Source: Bradyrhizobium sp. CCBAU 53351
Lineage (GTDB): Bacteria; Pseudomonadota; Alphaproteobacteria; Rhizobiales; Xanthobacteraceae
Length of the DNA: 64,000 nt
Assembly (NCBI RefSeq): GCF_015291745.1
Contig: NZ_CP030059.1
Coordinates: 3,685,501-3,749,500, forward strand
Direction of reading: 5' to 3'
Shown here: in pieces, positions 41,113 through 53,080 of the stretch
Layout: the number at the start of each line of letters is the position of its first letter
Position numbering within the stretch: position 1 is the first letter of the stretch
Notes under the pieces: model-generated
Told to the model about the DNA's origin: nothing
The model's input: only the letters and a program-made list of their open reading frames with translations
Databases searched by the model: none
Position numbers and translations under genes: made by a program

Positions 41113-43131
41113 GTGGCAACGCGAGCTAAGAAAACAGCTAAAGGCAAGAGCCGCAAGAAGGCTGCGAAGAAGGCCGCAAAGACGGCGGTGAAGGCGCGTG
41201 CGCGCAAAGCTGCCAAGGCCGTCAAGAAGGCCGCGAAGTCGAAGAAGGCTGCCGCCAAGAAGGGCGTGAAGAAGAGCGCCGCGAAGGCATCAAAGAAGGC
41301 CGGCAAGAAGTCCGCGAAGAAGCAGGCCGTCGCCTCGAAGGCGGTTAAGAAAGCGGTCAAAAAGCCAACCAAGAAACCAGCCAAGAAGCCGACCAAGACT
41401 CCGGCGAGGAAAGTGGCCAAGAAGGCCAGAGTGACGCCGCCCGCTGTGATCGCAGCGCCTGCGCCCGTCGTCGCGCCGCCGAAGGCTGTCAAGCCGAAGG
41501 CGCCGCGCGCGCCGAAGCCCGCGGCGGCTCCGCAAGCCTCAGCGCCCGTAGCTGCACCGAAGCCTGCCGCGCCCATTGCCGCCCCCGCGCGCGACAACGT
41601 CTTCTACGTCACGACCGCGATCGCCTATCCCAACGGCAGCCCGCATATTGGCCACGCCTATGAGGCGATCGCGACCGACGTGCTGGCGCGCTTTGCGCGG
41701 CTCGACGGCAAGGACGTGTTCTTCCTGACCGGCACCGACGAGCACGGCCAGAAGATGGTGCAGACGGCGGCCGGCGAGGGCATGTCCGCAGCAGCCCTCG
41801 CAACCCGCAATGCCGGCCGCTTCAAGGAGATGGACGAGCGTCTGAACGTATCGTTCGATCGCTTCATCCGCACCACCGAAGAGCAGCATCATCGCTCCAG
41901 CCAGGAGATCTGGCGGCGCATGGAGGCGAATGGCGACATCTATGCCGACACCTATGCCGGCTGGTACTCGGTGCGCGATGAGGCCTATTACGCCGAGGAC
42001 GAGACGCGTCTCAATGACGATGGCGTTCGGCTCGGACCGCAGGGCACGCCGGTCGAATGGGTTGAGGAGAAGAGCTATTTCTTCCGCCTGTCGGCGTACC
42101 AGGACAAGCTGCTCGATCTGTACGCGGATCACCCCGATTTCATCGGCCCGGACTCGCGCCGCAACGAGGTGGTGAGCTTCGTCAAGGGTGGCCTGCGCGA
42201 TCTCTCGATCTCGCGCACCACGTTCGACTGGGGCGTGAAGGTGCCCGGCGACGAAGAGCATGTGATGTATGTCTGGGTCGATGCGCTGACCAACTACATC
42301 ACCGGCGTCGGCTTCCCCGACGAGAGCGACAAGAACTGGCGTTACTGGCCGGCCGACGTGCACATCATCGGCAAGGACATCATCCGTTTCCACGCGGTGT
42401 ATTGGCCGGCGTTCCTCCTGTCGGCCGGGATTCCGCTGCCGAAGCGGGTCTATGCCCACGGCTTCCTGTTCAACAGGGGCGAGAAGATGTCGAAGTCGGT
42501 CGGCAACGTCGTCGATCCCTTCAACCTTGCCGACCAGTACGGCGTCGACCAGATGCGCTATTTCTTCCTGCGCGAAGTGCCGTTCGGGCAGGATGGCAAT
42601 TACAACCACGAGGCCATCGTCGCGCGCATCAATGCCGACCTGGCCAATGATCTCGGTAACCTCGCCCAACGCTCGCTGTCGATGATCGCCAAGCAGCTCG
42701 GCGGTGTGTTGCCCGAGCCCGGCGAATTCAGCGACAGCGACAAGGCGATCCTGGCGATGGCCGACGGCATGATCGCCGCGTCACGTGAGGCGATGGCGAC
42801 GCAGCAGATCCATCATTGGCTCAACGCCGTCTGGGCCGTGGTCGCGGAGGCCAACCGTTATTTCGCGGGCGAGGCGCCGTGGGCGCTCGCCAAGACCGAT
42901 CCGGCCAGGCAGAAGACGGTGCTCTACGTCACCGCTGAAGTCGTGCGCCAGATCGCGATCCTGGCTCAGCCCGCGATGCCGGCCGCATCCAACAAGCTGC
43001 TCGACTCTCTTGGTATCCCCGAGGGCGAGCGCAGCTTTGCCATGCTCGGCGGGGCCAAGCGGATCGCGCCGGGCTCGACGCTGCCGGCGCCGACGCCGGC
43101 GTTCCCGCGCTACATCGAGCCGGCGGCCTGA
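41113..43131 (+). CDS. metG: Methionyl-tRNA synthetase with a lysine/alanine-rich N-terminal tail
   Basis: 672 residues. The catalytic domain begins near residue 161 ([16 protein letters not shown]) with HIGH at 178-181, and KMSKS at 458-462 ([10 protein letters not shown]). No zinc-finger cysteines are seen, so it is the zinc-free type. It charges tRNA-Met. The first 160 residues are almost all K, A, P and R ([16 protein letters not shown], later [14 protein letters not shown]), like a histone H1 tail. There is no ATG or clear start before the catalytic domain; GTG 41113 with AAAGGAATTC upstream fits. The tail may be translated or may reflect a start further downstream, but coding is continuous and in frame. 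Confidence 0.93.
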   Translation: MATRAKKTAKGKSRKKAAKKAAKTAVKARARKAAKAVKKAAKSKKAAAKKGVKKSAAKASKKAGKKSAKKQAVASKAVKKAVKKPTKKPAKKPTKTPARKVAKKARVTPPAVIAAPAPVVAPPKAVKPKAPRAPKPAAAPQASAPVAAPKPAAPIAAPARDNVFYVTTAIAYPNGSPHIGHAYEAIATDVLARFARLDGKDVFFLTGTDEHGQKMVQTAAGEGMSAAALATRNAGRFKEMDERLNVSFDRFIRTTEEQHHRSSQEIWRRMEANGDIYADTYAGWYSVRDEAYYAEDETRLNDDGVRLGPQGTPVEWVEEKSYFFRLSAYQDKLLDLYADHPDFIGPDSRRNEVVSFVKGGLRDLSISRTTFDWGVKVPGDEEHVMYVWVDALTNYITGVGFPDESDKNWRYWPADVHIIGKDIIRFHAVYWPAFLLSAGIPLPKRVYAHGFLFNRGEKMSKSVGNVVDPFNLADQYGVDQMRYFFLREVPFGQDGNYNHEAIVARINADLANDLGNLAQRSLSMIAKQLGGVLPEPGEFSDSDKAILAMADGMIAASREAMATQQIHHWLNAVWAVVAEANRYFAGEAPWALAKTDPARQKTVLYVTAEVVRQIAILAQPAMPAASNKLLDSLGIPEGERSFAMLGGAKRIAPGSTLPAPTPAFPRYIEPAA

Positions 43132-43142
43132 AGGCGCTCGCG

Positions 43143-43919
43143 ATGCTGGTCGACAGCCACTGCCATCTGGATTTTCCGGACTTTGCGGAAGATCTCGACG
43201 GGATCGTGTCGCGGGCACGCGCGGCCGGCATCGGGCGCATGGTCACGATATCGACGCGGGTGCGAAAGCTGGAGGGCCTGCTCGCGATCGCGGAGCGCTA
43301 TGACGACGTCTACTGCTCGGTCGGCACCCATCCGCACAACGCGGACGAGGAGGACGGCATCGCACCGGACGAGCTGATCGCGCTCACGGACCATCCCAAA
43401 GTCGTCGCGCTCGGCGAGGCCGGGCTCGACTATTTCTACGACAACGGCTCGCCGGAAGCGCAGGCGAGGGGCTTTCGCGCCCACATCGCCGCGGCCCGCG
43501 CCACCGGCCTGCCGCTCGTGATCCACACCCGCGAAGCCGACGAGGACTGCGCCCGCATCCTGGAAGAGGAGGCGGGACGCGGATCGTTTCGCGCCGTGCT
43601 GCATTGTTACACGGGCGGGCGCGAGCTGGCGCTGAAGGCGGTGTCGCTCGGGCTCTATATCGGTTTCACGGGCATCCTGACCTTCAAGAAGTCGGAAGCG
43701 TTGCGCGCGCTCGCGGCCGAACTGCCGGCCGATCGTATCCTGGTCGAAACGGACTCGCCCTATCTTGCGCCGGGCAAGTTCCGCGGCAAACGCAACGAGC
43801 CTGCCTATGTGGTGGAGGTCGCAAAGGTGCTGGCAGAGACGCGCGGGGTGTCGTTCGACGAAATCTCGCGCCAGACCAGCGAAAACTTCTTCCGCCTGTT
43901 CTCGAAGGTGAAGGCTTGA
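43143..43919 (+). CDS. TatD-family DNase
   Basis: 258 residues with the metal-binding motif DSHCHLDF at the N-terminus, GEAGLDYF, the histidine in VIHTREADED, and ETDSPYLAPGKFRGKRNEP. This is the TatD/YcfH metal-dependent hydrolase pattern. TatD proteins are 3'-5' exonucleases acting on DNA. It lies 11 bases after metG; metG and tatD-type genes are often linked. Confidence 0.9.
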   Translation: MLVDSHCHLDFPDFAEDLDGIVSRARAAGIGRMVTISTRVRKLEGLLAIAERYDDVYCSVGTHPHNADEEDGIAPDELIALTDHPKVVALGEAGLDYFYDNGSPEAQARGFRAHIAAARATGLPLVIHTREADEDCARILEEEAGRGSFRAVLHCYTGGRELALKAVSLGLYIGFTGILTFKKSEALRALAAELPADRILVETDSPYLAPGKFRGKRNEPAYVVEVAKVLAETRGVSFDEISRQTSENFFRLFSKVKA

Positions 43920-43932
43920 AACTGGAAACCGC

Positions 43933-44730
43933 ATGACGCTGACGCTGACGATCCTGGGCTGCGGCTCCTCCGCCGGCGTGCCGCGTCCGGCGCTCGGCTG
44001 GGGCGCCTGCGATCCCGACAATCCCAAAAACCGCCGCCGGCGCTGCTCGCTGCTGGTCGAACGGATCTCCGAGCATGGCACCACGCGCATCCTGATCGAC
44101 ACCTCGCCGGACCTGCGCGAGCAATTGCTCTCGACCAATGTCGATCACATCGACGCGGTGTTCCTGACGCATGAGCACGCCGATCAGACCCACGGCATGG
44201 ACGATCTGCGCCCGGTCGTGATGCACATGCGCCGCCGGATCCCGACCTATCTCAACCAGTCGACGGCCAAGGATATCCTGGCGCGCTTCTCCTACTGCTT
44301 CATTTCGCCGGAGGGCAGCGACTACCCGCCGATCCTGACGCGGCATTCAATCGAGGCGGGCGAAAGCCAGACCATCCTGGGGAAGGGAGGCGCCGTGACG
44401 ATGACGGCCTTCCTGGTGCAGCATGGCGCCATACCCGCGCTGGGCTATCGGATCGGGGATGCCGCCTACACACCCGATCTCAACGACATCCCGCGCGAGA
44501 GCTGGGGCGCCCTGGAAAACCTCGACCTCTGGATCGTCGACGGCCTGCGCTACACCAGCCATGTCAGCCATTTCAGCATCAACGACGCGCTGTCCTGGAT
44601 CGAGCGGTTCAAGCCGAAGCGCGCGGTCATCACCAACATGACGGCCGACGTCGACTACGAGGTGATCCGGCAATCGTTGCCCGCGGGCGTCGTGCCCGCC
44701 TTTGACGGGCTGCGGCTGGAGACGCATTGA
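43933..44730 (+). CDS. PhnP-like metallo-beta-lactamase fold hydrolase
   Basis: 265 residues. The MBL metal motif is HEHADQTHG, preceded by LGCGSSAGVPRP and LIDTSPDLREQLL; later residues include HFSINDALSWI and ITNMTADVDYEVIRQ. This pattern resembles the phosphodiesterase family of PhnP and related hydrolases. No phosphonate genes are here, so a general cyclic-phosphodiesterase role is more likely. It starts 13 bases after the TatD gene, in the same operon. Mapping to PhnP is by family pattern, not by a database hit. Confidence 0.85.
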   Translation: MTLTLTILGCGSSAGVPRPALGWGACDPDNPKNRRRRCSLLVERISEHGTTRILIDTSPDLREQLLSTNVDHIDAVFLTHEHADQTHGMDDLRPVVMHMRRRIPTYLNQSTAKDILARFSYCFISPEGSDYPPILTRHSIEAGESQTILGKGGAVTMTAFLVQHGAIPALGYRIGDAAYTPDLNDIPRESWGALENLDLWIVDGLRYTSHVSHFSINDALSWIERFKPKRAVITNMTADVDYEVIRQSLPAGVVPAFDGLRLETH

Positions 44731-44908
44731 ACCTGCGGTAGAAATTCCGTCGCGAGCAGGCATAGTCCTTGCTTGCACCGGCTGCATCATGTTGATCTAA
44801 CGTCTGAAAGACAGGCGGTTGGCCAGGGGCGATATTCAGGCGGATCGGCGGCGAGCGACATGCGATCGCCGGGCCGGCTGAATCGCCTCGTGCGATGATG
44901 GGGATGGT

Positions 44909-45490
44909 GTGGCAGGGAACGACGTAAAGGCCGGGGGACCAGTGCGCCGCGCGCTCGATCTCCTTTATCTCGGGGCAGGCTACGCCGCCGGCGTCTTCCT
45001 GGTTGCGATCTTTGCAATCATGATGATCATGTCGGTCGGGCGCCAATTTGCGATCAACATCCCCGCAGGTGATGATTTCGCCTCCTGGTGCATGGCCGCG
45101 CTGGCTTTCCTTGGCCTTGCGCATACCTTCAAGCGCGGAGAGATGATCCGTGTCGGCCTTCTGCTCGAACGGCTGCGTGGGCGGACCAAGTGGATCGCGG
45201 AGATCGTGGCACTCGGGATCGCGACCGCCTTCGTCCTCTATTTCACCCGCTATGCCGTGCAGATGACGTACGATTCCTGGCGCTTCAACGATGTGGCGCA
45301 GGGCGTCGTCGCGCTTCCGCTCTGGATTCCGCAGCTCGGTTTCGCCGGTGGTCTTGCGATCCTGTCGATCGCGCTGATCGACGAGATGGTCAATGTCATC
45401 GGCGGTAACCGGCCCACCTACGAGAGGGGCTCGCCGGACGAGACGCCGGAAGAATTCGTCGAACGCATCTCGCAAGGCGGCGGAGGTTGA
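44909..45490 (+). CDS. TRAP transporter small permease (DctQ-type)
   Basis: 193 residues with four membrane helices; helix 2 carries DDFASWCMAALAFLGLAHTFKRGEMIRVGLL, a DctQ hallmark. The start appears to be GTG 44909. It lies just before the large permease and the binding protein, so this is a complete three-gene TRAP transporter for an organic acid or related solute. Energy comes from an ion gradient, not ATP. Confidence 0.9.
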   Translation: MAGNDVKAGGPVRRALDLLYLGAGYAAGVFLVAIFAIMMIMSVGRQFAINIPAGDDFASWCMAALAFLGLAHTFKRGEMIRVGLLLERLRGRTKWIAEIVALGIATAFVLYFTRYAVQMTYDSWRFNDVAQGVVALPLWIPQLGFAGGLAILSIALIDEMVNVIGGNRPTYERGSPDETPEEFVERISQGGGG

Positions 45491-45492
45491 CC

Positions 45493-46806
45493 GTGGCCAA
45501 TCTCGGCATGATCGAGCTGTCATTCGTCCTGCTCGGCGTCATGATCCTGCTGCTGGGAAGCGGCGTCTGGATCGCCGTCTCGCTCGGGCTCGTCGGCTTC
45601 GTGGCGATGGCACTGACCACCAGCCTGCCGCTCGGCGCCGTGCTCGCCACCACCACCTGGAGCGCCAGCTCGTCGTGGACACTGGCCGCGCTGCCGCTGT
45701 TCATCTGGATGGGCGAGATCCTCTTCCGCACCAAATTGTCGGAAGAGATGTTCCGTGGCCTGTCGCCCTGGGTTCAGTGGCTGCCCGGGCGCCTGACCCA
45801 TGTCAATGTGATCGGCTGCGGAATCTTCGCGGCGGTCTCGGGCTCGTCGGCCGCGACCTGCGCAACGATCGGCAAGATCGCGCTGCCCGAGCTCGACAAG
45901 CGCGGCTACGACAAGGGCCTGAGCCTGGGCTCGCTGGCGGGCTCCGGCACCCTCGGCCTGCTGATTCCGCCATCAATTCCGATGGTCGTCTATGCCGTCA
46001 CGGCCAACGTCTCGGTGCTTCAAGTCTTCCTCGGCGGCTTCCTGCCGGGCCTGCTCGTGGTCGTGCTCTATTCGGGCTACATCATCATTTGGTCGCTGCT
46101 GAACCCGAAGAAGATCCCGCCGCGCGACCCGCCGATGCCGTTCCGGGAGAAGCTGCGGCAATCCGCCAAGCTCGCACCGTGTCTGCTGCTGATCCTCGCG
46201 GTCTTCCTGTCACTCGTGCTGGGCTTCGCGACGGCGACGGAATGCGCTGCGTGGGGTGTGTCGGGCGCTTTGCTGCTGGCGTGGTGGAGCGGCACGCTGA
46301 CGCGCAAGACCCTGTTTGAGAGCATCATGAGCGCAACGCGCTTGACGTGCATGATCATGCTGATCCTGGCCGGCGCGGCCTATACCACTGCGGCGATGGC
46401 CTATACCGGCATCCCCGCGGCGCTCGCCACCTGGGTGCAGGGGCAGGAGCTCACGCCCGGCATGCTCGCGCTGTATCTGAGCATCATGTACATCATCCTC
46501 GGATGCCTGATCGACGGCATCTCGATGATCGTCCTCACTGCCGTCATCGTGCTGCCGATGGTCAAGCAGGCCGGGCTCGATCTGGTCTGGTTCGGCGTCT
46601 ATCTCATCATCCATGTTGAGATGGCGCAGATCACGCCGCCCGTCGGGTTCAATCTCTTCGTGCTGCAGAACATGAGCGGTCGCGATACGTTGACGGTCGC
46701 GCGGGCGGCGTTTCCGTTCTTCGTGCTGTTGCTGGCCGCCGTGTTCATCATCACCGAGTATCCGCAGATCGTGATGTTCCTGCCGAAGCTTGCCTTTCCA
46801 GATTGA
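45493..46806 (+). CDS. TRAP transporter large permease (DctM-type)
   Basis: 437 residues with about 12 helices. GTG 45493 has GGAGG upstream; a TTG at 45487 would overlap the small permease. DctM features include GSGTLGLLIPPSIPMVVYAV near residue 153, ISMIVLTAVIVLPM, and HVEMAQITPPVGFNLFVLQ near the end. It forms the ion-coupled channel of the TRAP complex. Confidence 0.92.
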   Translation: MANLGMIELSFVLLGVMILLLGSGVWIAVSLGLVGFVAMALTTSLPLGAVLATTTWSASSSWTLAALPLFIWMGEILFRTKLSEEMFRGLSPWVQWLPGRLTHVNVIGCGIFAAVSGSSAATCATIGKIALPELDKRGYDKGLSLGSLAGSGTLGLLIPPSIPMVVYAVTANVSVLQVFLGGFLPGLLVVVLYSGYIIIWSLLNPKKIPPRDPPMPFREKLRQSAKLAPCLLLILAVFLSLVLGFATATECAAWGVSGALLLAWWSGTLTRKTLFESIMSATRLTCMIMLILAGAAYTTAAMAYTGIPAALATWVQGQELTPGMLALYLSIMYIILGCLIDGISMIVLTAVIVLPMVKQAGLDLVWFGVYLIIHVEMAQITPPVGFNLFVLQNMSGRDTLTVARAAFPFFVLLLAAVFIITEYPQIVMFLPKLAFPD

Positions 46807-46845
46807 TCACGCCACGCTTTCAATTCGACCGTGAGGAGAAGTCCG

Positions 46846-47823
46846 ATGAAGTCTCGTTTAGTTCGCGCAGGTCTGATTGCCGGCGCCATGCTGGCCACAA
46901 CGCCCGCTTTGGCCCAAACCAAATGGAATCTGCCGGCCGCGTATCCTGCGGATAATCCGCACTCCGAAAACCTGGTCGCCTTCGCCAAGGACGTGGAAGC
47001 CGCGACGTCCGGAAAACTTCAGATCACGGTTCATCCCGGCGCCTCGCTGTTCAAGGCACCCGACATCAAGCGCGCGGTGGTGACCGGGCAGGCGCAGATG
47101 GGCGAGGTGCTGCTCTCGATCCACGAGAACGAGGATCCGCTGTTCGGCGTCGACGTCGTGCCGTTCCTCGCGACCAGCTTCCCGGACGCGATGAAGCTTT
47201 ATCAGGCATCCAAGCCCGCGATCGCCAAGAAGCTCGATGCGCAGGGTCTCAAGCTGCTGTTCGTGGTGCCGTGGGCGCCGCAAGGCGTCTATGTCAACAA
47301 GCCGCTCGCCTCCATCGAGGACATGAAGGGCCTGAAATGGCGGGCCTACAACGTAGGGACGGCGCGCATCGGCGAGCTGGTCGGGGCGCAATCGGTCACG
47401 ATCCAGGCCGCCGAACTGCCGCAGGCGCTTGCGACCGGCGTCGTGAATTCCTTCATGTCGTCGGGCGGCACCGGCTACGACGCGAAGGCCTGGGAGTCGC
47501 TGAAGTATTTCTACGACGTGCAGGCCTGGATTCCCAAGGACTACACCTTCGTCAACAAGGCCGCGTTCGATGCGCTCGACAAGCCGACCCAGGAGGCCAT
47601 CCTCAAGGCGGCGGCAACGGCGGAAACCCGCGGCTGGAAGGCCTGGCAGGACAAGAGCACCTGGTACCTCGACCAGCTCAAGGCGAAAGGCATGAACGTC
47701 GAGCCGCCGAGCCCGGCGCTCAAGGCCGGCTTCCAGAAGATCGGCGAACAGCTCACGGCCGACTGGCTCAAGAAGGCTGGCGCCGACGGTCAGGCCATCG
47801 TCGACGCCTACAAGAAGATGTGA
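46846..47823 (+). CDS. TRAP transporter solute-binding protein (DctP-type)
   Basis: 325 residues. Signal peptide to about residue 23 (PALAQ). The periplasmic binding fold has YPADNPHSENLVAFAKDVEAATSGK, FVVPWAPQGVYVNKPLASI and LKWRAYNVGTARIGELVGA, the DctP signature region with the substrate-carboxylate arginine. GGAGAAG is upstream of ATG 46846. It follows the large permease by 39 bases. The ligand is unknown; carboxylates are most common. Confidence 0.92.
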   Translation: MKSRLVRAGLIAGAMLATTPALAQTKWNLPAAYPADNPHSENLVAFAKDVEAATSGKLQITVHPGASLFKAPDIKRAVVTGQAQMGEVLLSIHENEDPLFGVDVVPFLATSFPDAMKLYQASKPAIAKKLDAQGLKLLFVVPWAPQGVYVNKPLASIEDMKGLKWRAYNVGTARIGELVGAQSVTIQAAELPQALATGVVNSFMSSGGTGYDAKAWESLKYFYDVQAWIPKDYTFVNKAAFDALDKPTQEAILKAAATAETRGWKAWQDKSTWYLDQLKAKGMNVEPPSPALKAGFQKIGEQLTADWLKKAGADGQAIVDAYKKM

Positions 47824-47893
47824 GGACGAGCCGCTTTTCGTCCGGCGTCTTTCCGGCGCCGGCGGAAATCGGTCACTTGATCGTAGGGCAGGG

Positions 47894-49321
47894 TCACCAG
47901 GCGTAACGTAGCGTGGCCCTGCCGGTGTAAGAGCGCACCAGGTCCGACACTTCGCTGTCGAAGTTCGCAACGGCAGACCAGCCGTTCAAATCGCGAAGCT
48001 CGACCGCAACGCCTGCCAGCGCTGCGTTCGGCGCCAATGACACGCCGCCCGCGACAAGCCGCTGGCCCGGCAACGACTGGAACGCCGGTGGAATCGACTG
48101 TCCCGCGCTGAAATCATGGGCCCAGGCGAGCCGTCCGCGCAGGCTGATCAGGCTGCCGAACAGCACAACGGAGGTGCTCGCGCGCAGACCGAGCTCGGTG
48201 CGGCTGTCGGTGAAGCTGTTGCTGCCGGCCGCCGTCGGGAATCTGTCGGCCACGGAGGCGGGCTGCGGCGTGTCTGAGGGCAGGCGGAAATTGGTGATCT
48301 GTGCACCCGCATAGGGCGTGATGCCAAGCCAGCGCGTGGCCAAACGATAACCGCCTTCGAGGCGGCCGGAATAGGCATGGGCGTTGACCGCCGTGTTGAG
48401 CTGGTCGGTGCCGGCCGGCGTGACCTGATAGTCGCCGGTGATGGCCTGCCAGCCGTAAGCGAGCGCGGTCGTGACATAGGCCGACCCAGCCGAGTGCCTG
48501 ACGAAGCCGCCGGCCTGGAACAGGTCGGAGCGGCCGCTCGAGAAATTGCTGGCAAAGCCGGTGCCGCCGCCGGCGAGGGCAAAGCCGATCCGCGTCTGCG
48601 GCGAGAGCGAATAATCCGCGCCGGCGACCGTGCCAAAACTCCGAGTGGCTGATCCGTTGCCGCCGGTCGACATCTGCGAACCGCCAAAGCCGGCAGCCCA
48701 GACCCGCCATTGCGGGGCCGCGAGCGAGGGCTTGCCATACAGCGCCCCATAGGCTTCGCGTCCGATGCCGCCATGCGTCCGCTCGTTTCCGATATCGGCG
48801 TAGGCCGTGAGTTCCGCATCGACCTCGGCGGGCCCGATGCCGCGCCCGTCGATGGCAGGATCGAGCAGGGTCTGCGTGAACTGCGTCATCGCAAGAAATG
48901 TCGCCTGTGCCGTCTCGGCCTGCGGGACGCGATCGGCGCCGCCGCCGAAGGCCTGCCGCATGTCGAAGCGCGCCGCGCTGGCAAGTCCGGGCGGTTCGGC
49001 ATTCCAGCCATAGGCCGACTGCACGCCGCCTCCGCCGCCATTGCCGAACGAAGCTCCCGGGAAACCTGCCAGCTGCGGTCCGCCAAATGCTGCGGCCGAG
49101 AAACTGTTGAAGCCTGCTGGGGCATTCGGACTGCCGGGGCCAAACCCTTGCGTGCCCGCGAATGCGCCGAACTCGCGCGTGGCTTGCGCAGCGGCCGCGT
49201 CCGGCAGCAGCAGCCAGGCCGCCGATAGCAGCAGCGCCAGACGCACACGCACGTCCGTGCTCACGACACCAACCGCATGAAGCGCCCCAACCGCGCCGGT
49301 CGCCAGCCGCGCAGCCCGCAC
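47894..49321 (-). CDS. Autotransporter-type outer-membrane beta-barrel protein with a short passenger
   Basis: 475 residues. Signal peptide region LALLLSAAWLLLPDAAAAQ, then about 120 residues of Gly/Ala/Ser-rich sequence (a very short passenger), then a beta-barrel from about 200 to the end: alternating hydrophobic strands, for example RVWAAGFGGSQMSTGGNGS and RLEGGYRLATRWLGITPYAGAQ, ending in a terminal aromatic residue (RYAW). This is the autotransporter barrel layout. The start may be GTG 49321 or a later GTG near VSTDVRVR. It is between the two TRAP sets and has no obvious partner. Confidence 0.82.
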   Translation of the reverse strand: MRAARLATGAVGALHAVGVVSTDVRVRLALLLSAAWLLLPDAAAAQATREFGAFAGTQGFGPGSPNAPAGFNSFSAAAFGGPQLAGFPGASFGNGGGGGVQSAYGWNAEPPGLASAARFDMRQAFGGGADRVPQAETAQATFLAMTQFTQTLLDPAIDGRGIGPAEVDAELTAYADIGNERTHGGIGREAYGALYGKPSLAAPQWRVWAAGFGGSQMSTGGNGSATRSFGTVAGADYSLSPQTRIGFALAGGGTGFASNFSSGRSDLFQAGGFVRHSAGSAYVTTALAYGWQAITGDYQVTPAGTDQLNTAVNAHAYSGRLEGGYRLATRWLGITPYAGAQITNFRLPSDTPQPASVADRFPTAAGSNSFTDSRTELGLRASTSVVLFGSLISLRGRLAWAHDFSAGQSIPPAFQSLPGQRLVAGGVSLAPNAALAGVAVELRDLNGWSAVANFDSEVSDLVRSYTGRATLRYAW

Positions 49322-49501
49322 GGCGAATCATCTGGAATCAGCGAATCCGGTGAAGTGGAATCGTAAATGCGTCTCTAACGCTTTCCAATCTTTTCCTGGC
49401 GTGTCGCGATGTCGTCAAAGCCGCGCAATCGATGTCGGACGACGCAGGCTTGCCGCGAACACGCGGCTTATGTTTCCAAATGTTTCTACGACCGAACGAC
49501 C

Positions 49502-51151
<1,650 letters not shown>

Positions 51152-51172
51152 CGACACCCTCCGTCAAACGTC

Positions 51173-53065
51173 TCAAAGGAATCCGATCGAGATCCAGGGG
51201 AAGATCGCGACGATGATCAATCCCACCAGCAGCGCCAGCAGATAACCCCAGATCGGCCGGATACCCTCCGCCGGATCGACGCGTCCGATGGCGCAGGCGG
51301 CATAATAGCCGACGCCGAAGGGCGGCGCGAATAGTCCGATGCCCATGGCGAGGATGATCACCATGGCGTAGTGCACCTCGTGCACCCCAACAGCGCGGGC
51401 GATCGGAAACAGCAGCGGTCCGAACAGCACGATCGCCGGGATGCCCTCCAGCACGCTGCCGAGGATCGTGAAGGCCAGGATCGAGACGGCGATGAAGGTC
51501 GCAGCTCCGCCCGGCAATCCGGTCATGGCGGCGGCCAGCGAGCGCGAGAAGCCGGATTGCGTCAACCCCCAGGCCATGCCGGTCGCCGTGCCGATGATCA
51601 GCAGAATGGCGCCCGACAGCGCGGCCGTCTCGACCAGCATCGGAAGCAGCCGCCGCCAGTCGAAGCGGCGATAGACGAGGAGGCCGACGATCGCGCCATA
51701 GACGATGCCGATGGTGGAAACCTCGGTCGCGGTGGCGATGCCCTCGACCACGGCGTAGCGGATCACGAAGGGCAGCGCGAGCGCGGGCAGGGCGACGACG
51801 AAGGTCTTGCCGATCTCGCCACCCGTGGCGCGGCGGACATGGCTCATGTCCTCGTGGCGGTAGCGCCACCACACCAGCATGCAGAGCGTGAACGCGAGCA
51901 CGACGCCGGGCAGAAGACCGCCGGTGAACAGGGCGGCGATCGACACGCCGGTGACCGAGCCGATCGTGATCAGCACGAGGCTCGGCGGAATCGTCTCGGT
52001 CTGGGCGCCGGTCGCCGCCAGCAGCGCGACGAGATCGCCGGGCTTGGCGCCGCGCTGCTTCATCTCCGGAAACAGCACGGGCGCGACGGCCGCCATGTCC
52101 GCGGCCTTGGCGCCTGATATGCCCGAGACCAGGTACATGGCGCCGACCAGCACGTAATGCAGGCCGCCGCGGACATGGCCGAGCAGGCTCGCCAGGAACG
52201 CCACCATGGCGCGCGCCATGCCGGTCATCTCGATCAGCAGCCCGAGGAAGACGAACAGCGGCACCGAGAGCAGGATGAGGTGGCTCATGCCCTCGTCCAT
52301 CCGCCCGACCAGCACCATGACAGGCGTGCGCGTGGTCAGCGCGAGATAGCCGAAGATCGCAAGGCCAAAGCCGAACGCAATGGGAACGCCGGCGAAGACG
52401 CAGAAGCCGGCGACGCCGACGAAGAAGATGACGAGGTTGAGATTGCCGAGCGGCCGCAGCGACGGCTCCGCCAGCCAGAACAGGCCGATCACGACGGCAA
52501 CGGTGGCGACGGCCTTCGCGACCATCCGCCAATCGGCGGCGCGCATCAGCCGCAGCAAGGCAAAGGCCGCCATCAGGCCGATGCCGGCCGGCAGCGCGGC
52601 GGCGCGCCACATGTTGGAGATCTGCAGCGCCGGCGTCGTGATGTAGCTTTCCTCATAGGCGTAGTCGCAGGCGGGCCAGACGATCAGGGCCAGGAACGCC
52701 ATGGCTGCACAGGTTGCGACCAGATCGAGATAGGCCCGCATGGCCGGCCGCGCGCTGGCGACGACCGCGGTCATGCGCATGTGCTCGGAGCGGCGGAACG
52801 CAACCGCCGCGCCCAGCATGGCGAGCCAGAGGAACAGGATCGAGGCGAGCTCGTCCGACCAGATCAGCGGCCGGTGCAGGCCGTAGCGCGCGACCACGCC
52901 GGCAAACAGGATCACGATCTCGGCGACGACCAGGATCGCCGCCGGGATTTCGACGAGGAGACCGAGCGCGCGCTCGACCGAAGTCAGCAACGAAGGTCGG
53001 CGAGGGGACTGCAACGCCGCCTCGCCGCCCACCACTGCGGTCACCTCGACCTCGACATGAGCCAT
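51173..53065 (-). CDS. TRAP transporter fused small/large permease (DctQM)
   Basis: 630 residues. The N-terminal third is a DctQ domain (helices near 40-160; ARYGLHRPLIWSDELASILFLWLAMLGAAVAF) and the rest a DctM domain (FFVGVAGFCVFAGVPIAFGFGLAIFGYLALT, VSGISGAKAADMAAVAPVLF, GSVLEGIPAIVLFGPLLFP). Fused permeases are a known TRAP variant. The partner binding protein lies upstream at 53081, with 15 bases between, and the ligase lies downstream. Confidence 0.92.
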   Translation of the reverse strand: MAHVEVEVTAVVGGEAALQSPRRPSLLTSVERALGLLVEIPAAILVVAEIVILFAGVVARYGLHRPLIWSDELASILFLWLAMLGAAVAFRRSEHMRMTAVVASARPAMRAYLDLVATCAAMAFLALIVWPACDYAYEESYITTPALQISNMWRAAALPAGIGLMAAFALLRLMRAADWRMVAKAVATVAVVIGLFWLAEPSLRPLGNLNLVIFFVGVAGFCVFAGVPIAFGFGLAIFGYLALTTRTPVMVLVGRMDEGMSHLILLSVPLFVFLGLLIEMTGMARAMVAFLASLLGHVRGGLHYVLVGAMYLVSGISGAKAADMAAVAPVLFPEMKQRGAKPGDLVALLAATGAQTETIPPSLVLITIGSVTGVSIAALFTGGLLPGVVLAFTLCMLVWWRYRHEDMSHVRRATGGEIGKTFVVALPALALPFVIRYAVVEGIATATEVSTIGIVYGAIVGLLVYRRFDWRRLLPMLVETAALSGAILLIIGTATGMAWGLTQSGFSRSLAAAMTGLPGGAATFIAVSILAFTILGSVLEGIPAIVLFGPLLFPIARAVGVHEVHYAMVIILAMGIGLFAPPFGVGYYAACAIGRVDPAEGIRPIWGYLLALLVGLIIVAIFPWISIGFL

Positions 53066-53080
53066 GATGGCCCCAACGCG

